Source: Dermatemys mawii
Taxonomy: Eukaryota > Chordata > Testudines > Dermatemydidae
Direction: 5' to 3'
Assembly (NCBI GenBank): GCA_007922305.1
Contig: ML677326.1
Span: 53,810,785-53,874,784 of the forward strand
DNA: 64,000 bases
Part shown: piece by piece, positions 46,394-58,240 of the stretch
Layout of the letters: each line of letters starts with the position of its first letter
Position numbering within the stretch: the stretch's first letter is position 1
Made by a program: the position numbers and the translations under genes
The notes under the pieces: model-generated
What the model was told of the DNA's origin: nothing
The model's input: the letters and a program-made list of their open reading frames with translations, nothing else
Databases searched by the model: none

Positions 46394-49300
46394 AAAGGCC
46401 TGCATAAAATTAAAGTTTGTATAACCATCTCAAAAGTCGGAAACACCTCAAGACAGTCAGTTGTGCCTATAAGTTTTAAAAACATGAACTCTGGTTGGGT
46501 TCAGGATTTCCAGAATTAAATTCATCACATTTTATTCATAAATATTTCTGCTTTCATCTTTCTTGCTACAGCTCTGTTCAGACTGCTGATCAGGAGCAAA
46601 CAAAGTGAAAACTGAACTAGTTCTGATTAGAATTGCAACGGTTCTCATTTTTTTTAATCACCTTATTTTTTCCTGCATTCAAATTCCAATCTTTTTCTTT
46701 GACAGAAAATATATATATGAAGCATAAAGCTTTTCTTTTACTGTTCCAATGTCATAGCAAGTCCAGAAGCCATTTTATAGAAAAACAGACTTTAGAAAGG
46801 CTATAGAGAGTTCTAAGTTGCCCTATCCCTAATTTATATGGCTTCCCTTAATATGCTGTTTCTTTTAATGAGATCCTGAAACACTTCAGCAGAAGTCAAA
46901 AGGAAAGAGATTTACTCTATACAAAAGCTCTGTGAAGAGGATTATTCTGAACATAAATAAATGGGTGATTCAGGGGCTTCCTACTTTCATTTGTCTGGCA
47001 GCATCTATTTTCTTCATCATTCTTGGTTCTTTTGTCTCTCCCCCGCCCCCATTATTTTTCTCTCTGAGAAGGAGAAAAAAAGAGCTTACAATGTAGCTAG
47101 GAAGTAGATCACTTAACTCAGGAAGTAAAAATTCTGAAACTGGGATAAAACAGTTCAAGGGACACAGAGGGATAAATATTAGTTTTTCTTGCCTTTTTCT
47201 TTGATAGCTGTCTCCTAAATTTCAGTTAGACAAGTATGTTTTTTTAAATTAACTATGATGGCTAACTGGTCCAACAAGAAGACATTAAAAACAACAAAAG
47301 TGACCTGCTTTAGCATGACTAGTGGGTTCTTAATTACAAAACAACTTCCAACACCATTAAGTTCTCCAGCATGGCTCAAGCTGCACTACCACAGATTTTC
47401 CAGACTCTTTCCAAACTCTACACATAAAATGATCCAAGAGTTAAAGTTACATCAAGTCTTAAGCGCTATATATTCAACAATCAGCTTTCATCCAAGAAGG
47501 GAAAAGAGATGATTGTCCAGCAAGGGAAGTGTGGAATGACTCTCCCCCTTCTCTGCAAAATTTGTTCCACCGCCAAAGCCTTCCACACATTTCCCCCTTC
47601 ATCTCCCAGCTTTAAAAATCAAGTTGTTGTATCTGAGAGGATATTAAAAGGGGTAGAGGGAGGAGGGTGATAAAGAGGTGCTCTGTCCCCACTCATTTGG
47701 AGAGAGGCCTTCCTTAACATAATCATGCCATAAAGATGTTGTTAATGGGATCCTCACTATAGCAGATCTAGCAAACATTTGCCTACTTCAGTTTGTTAAT
47801 GGCCATAATTCAAACTATTTGCTGTAAATGCATATTTAAATGCTTAATGGATTTGATTTAGTACTGCTCTTGTATGTTCACTTTCCACAAACATTTTAGC
47901 AATGGAGATTTTCTAGTACAAGTATTAAAATTACACATGCGAGTATTTGTGGCAAGTGAATATTAAGTTTTCACCAGAAGTACTTACTCGGTGATGAAAT
48001 TGAAACAGTACTACAATGTATGACATTGCAGATAAATCAAAACCAAAACTACTTGGATTTCACATATCATGTATTAGTAATCAAGCCACAGAATAATATA
48101 TATTTGAAGTGATAATTGTTCAGTAAGTGTAAGTAATGTATGTCATGGAAATCAATCTCTGTAAGAACATTGCATGTGCAGAAAGGATAAATTCACCATA
48201 TTATTGACTATGAATTATTCACTTATCTCTAATCAAGTTTGTTCTCACTCTGTTTCAAAAGGTCGTATCACAAAGAACATGAATTTAAGCAAGTGAGAGT
48301 GGCAAACTCCAGGATCAGAACAAAAAATATGTTTGGCAGAGCTATTTTATACTTGAGATTCTGTAAGTAATAGCACATGAAATTCTTGTAGAAATGTGAA
48401 TCAGTGCTGGATCAAAAGGTAGTATATGAAAAACTGTGCATGACAATTTCTGTGCTTTCTGGATTTATTGAAATTTTGACAGAAACTATATCAAGTGAAG
48501 CTAAGTTATGAATTTTGATTTATAATCATGTGAACATTGAAATATTCAGTGACTGAATACAAGTTCGTTCAGTACAACATTCATGAAGCCAGACCAAAAA
48601 CCATGGATTTTTTTAAAAAATATGTTTTTTGGCTCCATCTCTTGATTTTTGAGTGGTTGGGATTCATAATTTTTGAACTCTGAGATGGCTGTATCTATTA
48701 TTTAGAAAGCCTGTTCTTGTAGAATACGGTGGAGAAGAATTTTCAGTATAATGTAACCTCTTGCTCCCTTGTAGAGCAAGATCAACTGCCTATAAAATTT
48801 TAATCAGAAATCTGTAGGCATGACATTCAGCAGCATGAGGAGAGTTAAATACAGTAAACACCCCACCCCACCCTACTCATCCTACCATCTACTTTTTAAC
48901 TGGAATATTTGGTGACATTTGTGAAATACTGCAGACAACAGCTATCAGTCAGCTACAGATTTGAGAGAAAAAGCAGAGTCATGCTGCATAAATGGAGAGC
49001 TGTTTAACACAGCCCTGGACTACTATACTGCGTGCTCCTACAGCCATCTTTTTTTTATATAGAGAGAAAATAAAGGACTGCTCCCTAGACAGATCTACCG
49101 ATTTTCCTCCACCTTAGACACAGGCCACAACCCTTTATCCAGACAATCTCTGGGCAACCCCTCAAGCATCTGGCTGCACTTTGGTGGATATTAGGAGTAG
49201 TCACCAGGTGACGCCCAACATTGTAATGTAGGAATTTTTGCACTTCTCACACTGTTATATTTTGCTTATGCAGTGAGATTAGAAGTTTCCTCTTTTTCTG

Positions 49301-50036
49301 CACTCCATATTTACCATTACTAAAAAACCCTGCTACAGGCTGGAGCCAACTTTTAATTTGCATTCTGCTCATTAGTTAACACAACATTGACATTGAACTT
49401 TCAATGGTACAAGCACGCAAGTACTACAGCTCTGTGGTAGTCATGTGGTATATTTCAGCATGTTCTTCCTCCTCCTTCTTCCGTTTACCTTTTACATATG
49501 GAAGGAAGTCCCTTGGTTGTCATTCATCCTCACCTTCCTAGAGTACTGGAAGGGGATAGGTTCTATGTGAGTAACAACCTCAAATGATTCTGTTCTATCT
49601 AGAAATTTTGTACCCATAAACTTTAAATGGGTTCTAGATTTCCTGTACTAAGTTTATTCATTATCTGTAATTATGACTTTGTTTGCCATAGCAAAATATG
49701 CAAAAAAAAAAAAGTTATTCATTTGAGCAAAAAATCCATCAGGACCAAAAAAGCTTTAACTACTAATACTTTTAAACCATTTAAAAATCCAGGACTCACA
49801 CAGATATTCTATTACCCTGCACATATTGTGTATATAGCCAGATGTGAACACATTCAAGAAGTTACCAAAAATCATGACTTTTTTTATGCAACACTTCTGT
49901 CATTTTTCTAATGAAATTTATGGTTATGACAGACAACTTTACCTCTTTCATGCAGCTTCTGCTACTATGTGTTGATTGCAGATGACAGTCAGGAGGAAAC
50001 AGAGTGAAAATTTGGTTAGCACTAATGACAGTATAT

Positions 50037-50897
50037 CAGGGGTCTCAAACATGTGGCCCGCGGGCCGCATGTGGCCCACCAACCCCTTCCCTGCAGCCCG
50101 CAATGCTCCTCCTGGCCCGAGCCAAGCTCCCTGAGGCCCCCCTGTCCCTCCACCAAGCTCTCCGTGGCCCCTGCATCCCCCCTGCCAAGCTCCTCATGCC
50201 CCCCCCCCATGTGCTTCTCAGCCACACGCTGCTTCCCACTGCTCTGCTTACTGCCAGGTAGTTCTCTGGCAGCTTAGCAGTTTCTGGGAGGGAGGGGCCA
50301 GAAGTGGGAAGCCTCATGCACAGGGGAGGAGGGGGAGAAAGGGGCGAGGATTTGCGGAAGGGGTTGGACTAGAGGCGGGAAGGGGGTGGAGTTGAGAACT
50401 TTGATGAAGGGGTTGAACTAGGGGAGGAGAGGGGGCAGAGCTGGGGTGGGAATTTTGTAGAAGGGGACGGGGAAGGGGTTGGAAGAGGTGGAGCAAGAGT
50501 GGAGTGTGAATGCAGCCCAGTCCAGGAGGATGCTTTAATAGAAGTAAATCTAAGTTCCTGTTTGGTCCTTTGAGCGAGGTGCATTATTAAGTGAATATAT
50601 TTTATTAAAACTGCTTGGAAATGACTTCATCCTAAAAAAGAACATTCATGGAAGAAAAGAGAGTTTTCCAAGACAAATGGGAGAATTTATACTTTTTCAC
50701 AGAGGTAAAAGATAAAATTCAATGCCTTATTTGTCAGCAAACGATTGCTGTTCCCAAGGAGTATAACGTGCATCGGCACTATGACTCGATGCACCGTGAA
50801 AAATATTTTTTACTATACTTCTGTATCATTGTATGTGTAACACTGAGGCTGAGTATGAAGCTCAGATTTGTTAGGTGATGGAGTAGTTCACTTAAGG
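50037..50897 (+). mobile_element. 5' part of a hAT transposon (CAGGGGTCTCAAAC end) with BED transposase start
   Basis: Begins with CAGGGGTCTCAAACATGTGG followed by CCCGCGGGCC, a hAT TIR plus subterminal palindrome. A GC- and G-rich untranslated region (50090-50510) resembles the interior of the adjacent MITE at 50898-51229. From 50640 an open frame encodes a BED zinc finger (see next entry). The rest of the transposase and this copy's own right end are absent. The left flank CAGTATAT has only a 5/8 match to the sequence after 51229 (CCATAGAT), so I cannot prove that the outer and inner parts share one insertion. Confidence 0.75.
50642..50878 (+). pseudogene. hAT transposase N-terminal fragment: BED zinc finger
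   Basis: The BED finger binds the transposon ends or host DNA in Charlie-type hAT transposases. Read here: RVFQDKWENLYFFTEV, then CLICQQT (C-x2-C), AVPKEYNVHRHYDSMH (H-x4-H) and REKY: the full zinc ligand set with the aromatic WENLYFF start. This matches BED domains of transposase-derived families. After REKY (about 50810) the frame runs into hydrophobic, unrelated residues to a stop at 50876-50878, so the RNaseH-like catalytic core (DDE) is missing. The ATG at 50648 is the first Met; the frame is open back to a stop at 50633-50635. A host-adopted gene is possible in principle but unsupported. Confidence 0.85.
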
Positions 50898-51229
50898 CAG
50901 GGGTCTCAAACATGTGACCCACGGAGTTATTTTCTGTGGCCAGCCAAGCTCCCCATGCCCCTTCTCTCCCCACACTTAATTTCCTGCAGCCGCCAAGCTC
51001 CCCACGCCCCGCTCCCGCGCCTCCTCCCTGCCTACCTCCAGGCACCTAGCACTTTCCAGGAGGGAGGGGGAAGAGCGGGGCACTGCGTGCTCAGAGGAGG
51101 AGACGGGGCAGAGGTGGGACCTCATGGAAGGGGTGGGGTGGGGGCAAGGTTGGGGGCAGCAATGCAGCCCTCAGGCCAATGAACTAGTCCTCATGTGGCC
51201 CTCATGGTCATTTGAGTTTGAGACCCCTG
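50898..51229. mobile_element. hAT MITE with CAGGGGTCTCAAAC TIRs
   Basis: The left end CAGGGGTCTCAAACATG and the right-end complement CAGGGGTCTCAAACTCAAA are perfect over 14 bp. 332 bp, GC-rich with CCAAGCTCCCCA blocks on the left and GGAGGAG / GGGGTGGGG on the right. These mirror the left region of the element at 50037. Outer 8-mers (ACTTAAGG and CCATAGAT) do not match, so either one end was rearranged or it belongs to a composite with the 50037 copy. Confidence 0.88.
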
Positions 51230-53385
51230 CCATAGATCGATATGACAGGTTACTCTCTTTACTTTTTTCAGTAAGATATTAATGGTAAAAATATCAGCAA
51301 TTGTTTTTCATTTAAAATCTAAGTAAGATCAAACCAATAACCCATTACATGGAAAACTAAATTTTGAATTTTTTATAGATTTTAAGTTTGAGTTTGAATT
51401 CCCCTTTCTTTTACATATGCTTCTCCCTAAAATATTAAATTTATTAACATCTTGAAACACTAGCGAAAAATCAAAGGAGAGGCAACTTTAGTCTATGATA
51501 GATCTTTGCAAGTATTCATCTGGAGACAAAGTGACAGGTGTGATCTCAGGAAAATGTCTTTTCCTGAAATGTTTTTTTTCCATTAATAGCTGAAGTCTTT
51601 AAAATAATCAATTTTTTCTTACCATTTTTTTTTTTTTTTTAGAAAAAGCTCTTCATAGGGAAAGAATTTTTACAATGAAATTTTTCTAAAGGAAGCAAGG
51701 GTCATCCCTTCAAAGCCATCCCCAACCATGACTTATTGGAGAATTTTCAGATCTGAATTCCAGAACATAAAATCTAATACTATATTTAGGATTTCTATAT
51801 TTCATCAACACATGGCTTTATTTTTATATAATGTAAAATTAGTGCTTCTGCAACAGGTGTGGCTTTTATTTTTATGTTTCTGAAATATCCCAGCATTAGA
51901 ATATAACTTTTGAATGTATAGTAATATTCAACTAAATAATGGAGGTAAAATGAAGTTGCTTTAAAAAAGAATGGACCATGGCTTTATATAAAGGCATGTT
52001 CTACATCTCTTCTTTTTCTGGGCCACAATCATTCTTCTTTCTTTGCTTCTTATATTTTTTCCTGAAGAAACACATCAAGAATAAATTGATAAGGTACCAT
52101 CCACCCTTGTCCTGATTGACATTTGTTGCTCACAGCTTCAGGCTTTATGATCAGTAAAATAAAATGCTGCACGGCTTATTGATTTTGTGATTTTTCTACC
52201 AGATTAACTGAAATTGAGGAATGATAGGCAGTGGGCCAAAGATGTGTAAAAACAGTTTATGATTTTGCTCTTGAAAAATACTTCTATATTAGCATGCTTC
52301 TAGGAAACTTCTAGGCTTATGAAAGAAGAATATTCAGGACCTATATTTCAGATATCACATTTATTCTACTAAAAAGCAATGTATAATCTGACCCAGAGCA
52401 AGATTTCTAATTGCAACAGGATGCACTGTAGGTTGCAACTATTGCATAATCTAACATCAGCCAAAACTAACTTTTTTCCCCTAGTGTGCAATTTACACAG
52501 CTGCAAGTTGTCATATCTCCCCACACTGGTACAGACTTTCCAAGAACACTTCCAGATGTGAAGGATCATTCAGTCTCTATGACAATTCAAATATTGACTT
52601 CTCTGGTGAGACTGTTAATATTGGTGCTAATTTGTTCCAGGTGTGCTGTTGTGAAGTGTGTACTCAAAAATATAGTCTGAGTCCGCCCATGTGAAACACA
52701 TTGATAACAAAATAGCAGTCAGATGATAATGATTTTAGTTACTGCTGACATGGTGAGAGTTTAAATCAATGTCCTAGAGATGTAAAACACTTCATTATTT
52801 TACCTATGAGCCATCCATTATCCAGGTTTCAGCACAGGTTAAGAATAGTGCTTTTATAAGTATGCAGTGTCATTGTAGTCGAGTTGACCCCAGCATATGA
52901 GACACATGGTAGTATCTTGCTGGATCAACTTCTGTTCTCTTTCCAACAGAGGTTTCTCTAATAAAAGATACTACCTCATCCATCTTGTCTCTCACATGTA
53001 TATATATAATGTCCCTAGCACATTGCAAGAAGAATCTCATCTGCCGTGATTTTTCATGAGCCAGATCTTTATTCAGCCCAAATTATCACTGAAGTCAATA
53101 AGAATTTGCCCTTGGTAAGGATTGAGTGAGACTTTCTGGAGTTGGTCTTATATATGAAAAAGAAAAAAAAACCAGAAGTTATAATGAAAGTTAAAATAAA
53201 ATATTCAACCAAAATAGCATAGTTTATCATCTTAATGGGATTTCCTGGAGATACTTGACTGCATGCTTGCAGTCTTCTAATAGAAGCAGGTGATAAGGGA
53301 GAGGTAATTGAAAGCATGTACCAGTTTTCTTTATGACTGCAAGTGAGAGCCAACAGAAAAGCAATTGGAAAGAGATTATGTGACT
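51230..53385. other. No gene recognised
   Basis: AT-rich DNA with T-runs (51566-51573, 51626-51641). At about 53088-53115 CACTGAAGTCAATAAGAATTTGCCC is a fragment of the old palindromic repeat family. No coding or RNA features. Confidence 0.45.
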
Positions 53386-53389
53386 GAAT

Positions 53390-54475
53390 GCATTCCCCTA
53401 TTTACACCCTGCACAGTATTTTAGTAACCTTTGCAAAACGTATATCATGTAAGGTGTCATTTGAAAACAAATAACTCACTGGTCAATAATATGATTAAAT
53501 GTGTATAGAAACATTCTACATAAAGTTATAAACATAAGATGGAATTAGGTCTGAAATGTGTTTACGAAGCATGTCTGGATAAACCAGTTCTTCAAAGACA
53601 AAAAGGTTTCAAACTTATAGGCAATAAAGTAGCAAGTGATGATTTTTTAACAAGCAGGAGGGTAAGGGACAGAAAAACAGATCTGCATCTTAGCAAACAC
53701 CATGAAACCTCTTTCACTATGAGACCCATAACTCCAACCACACAGTAGGAATGAACTATGGGTAACCCTCAGGAAAATGCATTTAAAGGGGGACTGAACT
53801 ATAAAAGTGAGTGGCAAACACACCCTGAGGTATCTCTCCCTTTCACTTAAGGCAAAAGAAACAGCCATATGACTTTGGGAAAATCCTGACCTGGAACTGG
53901 GTCAGTCCTGTTGCTGTGAGGCATGTGGTGAGAATTTTATCTTGAACTAAGTCCCATTTGTTAAGCTTTAGCACTAGAAAGCATTTCGTCTTTCTCTTGG
54001 GACCATTTTTTTTTTAATTTTAATGCTTTAAACTTGTACTCTTTGTAGTTAAATAAACTTGGTTTTATCCCCTAAATGAAACCTAAACCAGTGCTGTGTT
54101 TAACTAAATTGTGTGGGGAACTGTTGTATATTGATCTTCCTAAAGGGGCAACTTACCTAAAATACTTGAAATGTCCAGGAGAAGGCTGCACAGTGCAGCA
54201 CACACATTTGGGGGGAAATTTTGGGACAGGAAGTGTGTTGGGATCACCCTGAAAGAGATAACCAAGGCTGATGGAAACTTGGGTGTGACTGAAACAGGCG
54301 GTAGCTATACACAGACTCTCAGTATGACCTACATGTGGTTTGTGATGGGTCCTGGTTGGGAGCTACTGCAACAAACTATTGTCAGACACCACAGGTTCCA
54401 AGGCAGGTGTTGACACCGACCCCTATACTGCAAAGCTGCAAGATGGATGCAATGGAAGAGGAAGTTCAAATCTAA
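53390..54475 (+). mobile_element. LTR-like retroelement repeat, plus strand
   Basis: LTR-like order of signals: TATAAAA at 53800-53806, then AATAAA at 54052-54057 followed by CTTGGTTTTATCCCC, about 250 bp apart. The left part carries GTAAGGTGTCATTTGAAAAC and AACATTCTACATAAAGTTATAAAC, and the downstream part has GGGTGTGACTGAAACAGGCGG and GACACCGACCCCTATACTGC. I recognise this combination from turtle LTR families. Ends and TSD were not fixed, and no gag/pol coding sequence was found. Open frames inside are short. Confidence 0.6.
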
Positions 54476-57400
54476 CAGTCCCAGTTAGTATTGCATTATG
54501 TTAGTGATTGTTAAATAGTTTAATTCAAGTGAAACTGGATTTTTTAAATCTATTTGTCCAGTTTCTTATTAATCCATTTCTTAAGATCTTAAATTCAGAC
54601 TGAAACTAGTCAAAGTAGTTTCAGACATTCAAGCCTTAATTACAAGCTATTTGAAAGCATTGGGGAAAATAAACACCACTGTGCTTCTTGTACACTGTGC
54701 TACTTTCCATCAAACACTGTGGGGATTTAGGAAATTGCAATATTAAAGAGACTGATTGTAAACATGCTCCATCTCTGTCACCATCTCTGTCCTAGCGTTG
54801 TATACACTTGGTGGTTCACCTTCACAGGCATCTAGTACACTTGTTTGGTTGTGCCAGGAACATAAAACTCTAGGTTTTTTTTAACCTGAGATTTGTGTTT
54901 GAGAGAAGCAAAATATAAAATTTGTTTATAGTTACACAAATACATCTCCTTTGCAAAGTAAATGTAAATTACACATGAATAGCATTCCAGAGCTTTGAAA
55001 TGTAGCAGGGTACACAAATTTAAGAGATTTACTGCATAGTTACTTTATCTTATTTGAGATGGCAATAAAATATAAATGCTGAACATGGAAAAAAGATTGT
55101 ATGCAGTATAATTCACCATTCTCATGGGTGATAAATTAATGATATCTTCTTTTTGTTATATCCAATTTAGATAGCAAGATTGTAATTTAGATTCTAATCT
55201 ATTTAGGCAGGTACTGTCTTTCGTTATCTTTAGTGAAGTGGCCAGCACATTTTTAGATGCGATAATTGTGTAATTCCCTTATAGTAAACGTTTCAAAATG
55301 CATTGTGACTGAGGTAGAGTATTGTGATGAAAAGACTGATCACCTCAACCCAGAATTGATCTAATAGTTATCAAATATACTGGGATCCTTCTGGGGTGCA
55401 AGACTGATTTAAAAAATGTTAAATGGCACCTTTTAGTCCTAAACACTCTCCATCTTAATTTTCTCTCCTACTTTCTTGCAAACTTACATCCCTTTAAAAT
55501 CCACTTGCCATTTCTCCCCAGACCCATTCTCTCCTTCCCACCCATTGTTGTCCTATTCGTTTTATCCAAGCCATCCTCTCTTTGCCTCCTGCTTTATAAC
55601 ATGAAAGGGACAAGCTGAAAAGAGAGCAAGGGGAATGGAGACCACTTATCCTCATGCAGGGCAGGAGAAATTAGTATCCCCTGGACCACCAGGAACCTTC
55701 CCTAAGGATCACCCTCCTCTCCAAGGAGAGAGGTGCATTCACCAATTCCACATACTACCAGGATCTCTCATTATCACCTTCTGCCCTTGACCTTTTAAGC
55801 TGGAAAATACAGTCCATGACATTGAGATTCCCATCCACACCAAGTTAGAGAAAGATGGAGGCCCTTGCACCACCCATAAGGGATTTATGCAAATAGTGAT
55901 TCCACATTTTTTGGCCACAAGAGGTGGGCTAGTGAGACATAGATATTACAGCAAATGTTTTAAGTCATGACAATATAAGTTTATTTTCAATATTGTATAG
56001 CAACATCTTAATATAAAAATCAAACCACTCAAGCTACAGCAAGATGAATAACTGTATGGTTATTTCTATTTATTGGACCTCACTGATGCCTAGTATTAAA
56101 TACACAAAATTAATAGATTTCTTCATGGAAATGGTCTCTCTAGTTGGAAAGGATTTTTGCCCCCTAAAAATCTTGTGCAAGGAATTTTTCAATATTTGTG
56201 AATAAGAGACTGCCTTGGTTAAACTCTCCATTTAGGATTTTAAAATGAAGTGAACATCTTCCATTATTGCAGACAACCTAAATTTGTATAAGCTGGTACA
56301 GTTTATTTGAATGAAAAAAAGTAAATTTCAGTTTTATGTGTTGTATGCCTCTTAGAGATTAAGCACATCCACAGCACCTAACATTTATGCGTCAGTACAG
56401 CACAGTAAGTTAACTCAATCACATTCTGATAACATTGACTGCATGACTCATGACTGCTCTTCCAGCTGTATTTACATGTAGAAATGCTCCTGCTGTTGAA
56501 CACATGGTGCACAAGTAAATAAGAGTACCCAGTTATTGTCAGTGCATTTCTGAAAGCTACAGGATCCGAAAAAGTCATTTCTTTGTAGAAAGTAGAATAG
56601 TTACAGGGAGGGTTATTTCAGACCACCTTGTGATACTTGGTCAATATTCCACTAAATAGAAATAGACTTACAAATGAGGAAGGATTGATTATAGGGTTTG
56701 GCCCATAGTTTGGATTTTCACTGAAATATTTAATCCCAGAATTATCTTATTAAATCATAAGATTCAAGATTTACTTTATGAATATGTTTCAAGCTGAAAG
56801 GCGTTGAGACTCTATTGCAGTTGTTTGAAATAAATGTTTGTGGGCGGAGAGTGGGGAGAGTTGTTAAAACTAATGGCAGGTAGTAAGAGCGGTGCCTGCT
56901 GGTTTTCACAACTTTTGTCTTCAAAGTCGGAGTGTAACATTGTGACTTCACTGAAGTTAACAGGAGTTTCACCACTTACTTCATGGGGCCAAGATTTCAT
57001 CCCAAGAGACCCCCACAGAAGCCTGAGCAGGCGCCCAGTGCTGTGAAGTGTTGAACATCTAACTCTCTTAGATTTAATGAAGTTGAGGGTACCACACTTA
57101 TTAAATACAACCATGATCCAAATTTTGCAAAATGCCATGGTCCCAAACAGCATTAGGGATGGGTGAGTCAGCTGACTTGAAACCGATTTTGATGCTGAAT
57201 TTCTCAGGCACATTTTACCCAATTAAACTTTACTTAGCAGTGAAAATAGACAGTCTACAATTATGCATTAAGAACTCCCTGAAGAATTCTCTTATTTAAA
57301 CATCCACTGAAGATGAGAGAGGACAAGAAAAGACGTGTGAGTTAGGCCAAGGCCATATCCTAAATTCACTGCTTGTCTCTACACAATAGCAACTTCATTC

Positions 57401-57834
57401 TATGAAAGACCATGGATCATTACTGGTTCAGCTATGCAAGGAGTTCTTTACATTTGAAGATAAATTGCTGTATGTTCTCCTGAATGCCTTACCTTACTTG
57501 GCTATATTAATACATTGATTTGGGTTCTATTTTCTTTCAGAATGCTAGAAATTGATTTTGGAAGTTGATTTTGTGTTTCACACATTACCCTCAAATGAAC
57601 TGACACTGGGAAAGAGGCTTTTGCACTCAGAATTAGATTGCTCATCTGGCCCAAAGTCTAGATCCAGATATTGATCAAAATATACCCAAAAAATCAATGT
57701 TGTTCAAATAGATACCTTTGGTGCAGAATTATTTATATGATCTTAGTGGCTGTAACTAAGATTCAGGCTCAATCTTCCTGGGGTCGTACAGAATAAGACA
57801 GTCACTGCTTCAAAGAGCACATTATCTAATTTGA
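54476..57834. other. No gene recognised
   Basis: AT-rich with a somewhat GC-richer patch at 55440-55900. The overlapping minus-strand frames near 56742-57222 carry no domain. No repeats recognised. Confidence 0.45.
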
Positions 57835-57965
57835 CAAAGGAAGAGAAGGATAGAAACAGAGAGGTAATGTATCTTGCTCACAGTCACACAGTAGGTCAGT
57901 GGCAAAGCCACATAAGGAATCCAAGTCACCTCTCTGCCAAGCCACTGTCCTATGCTCTGGACTAT
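57835..57965 (-). mobile_element. MIR-type SINE, minus strand
   Basis: AGAGAGGTAATGTATCTTGCTCACAGTCACACAGTAGGTCAGTGGCAAAGCC is the antisense of the MIR core. GGAATCCAAGTCACC corresponds to the B-box in antisense, and CCACTGTCCTATGCTCTGGACTATGATGCCTC to the tRNA-like head. Nearly full length but diverged. Confidence 0.85.
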
Positions 57966-58071
57966 GATGCCTCTTGATACATACCAGCACTATGGTCTTT
58001 ATTCTTATATACCTGTTACTTAAGTTTTCTTTGTTGCTTAATTTTCCATGTGTAAGTCAGCTTTTCACAGA

Positions 58072-58240
58072 AGCCTCTGACTGCCAGATGCTGGAACTAG
58101 ATGACAGATGGACCACTTGTTGCCCTTTTCTTTTCATTCCTTTTGAAGCCCCTGGCATTGGCCACTGTTGGAAGATAGTATACTGGGCTAGACGGACTAT
58201 TGGTCTGACCCAGTATGGATGTTCTTATGTTCTAGAACCT
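58072..58240 (+). mobile_element. CR1 LINE 3'-end fragment
   Basis: GGAACTAGATGACAGATGG, then CCCCTGGCATTGGCCACTGTTGG, ATACTGGGCTAGACGGAC, TTGGTCTGACCCAGTATGG and the single tail octamer TTCTTATG (58222-58229). Only the 3' UTR is present, a very short insertion. Confidence 0.92.

Larger units (their letters stand above)
43880..50028. other. No gene recognised; two microsatellites
   Basis: About 6 kb of AT-rich unique-looking DNA, the longest stretch without an identified transposon. Open frames (for example 47255-47512 and 49627-49911) have AT-driven composition without domains. Because large transposon-poor intervals can hold conserved regulatory elements, this is the place where cross-species alignment would be most informative. 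Confidence 0.45.

Noticed and set aside
50642..50878. Host-adopted BED zinc-finger gene
   Set aside because: The BED domain is real, but it sits behind hAT terminal sequence and runs into unrelated residues after the finger. Transposon fragment is the simpler reading.
50037..51229. Single 1.19-kb hAT insertion with an 8-bp duplication
   Set aside because: Flanking 8-mers match at only five positions, and an additional full left TIR sits at 50898, so a single simple insertion is not supported.
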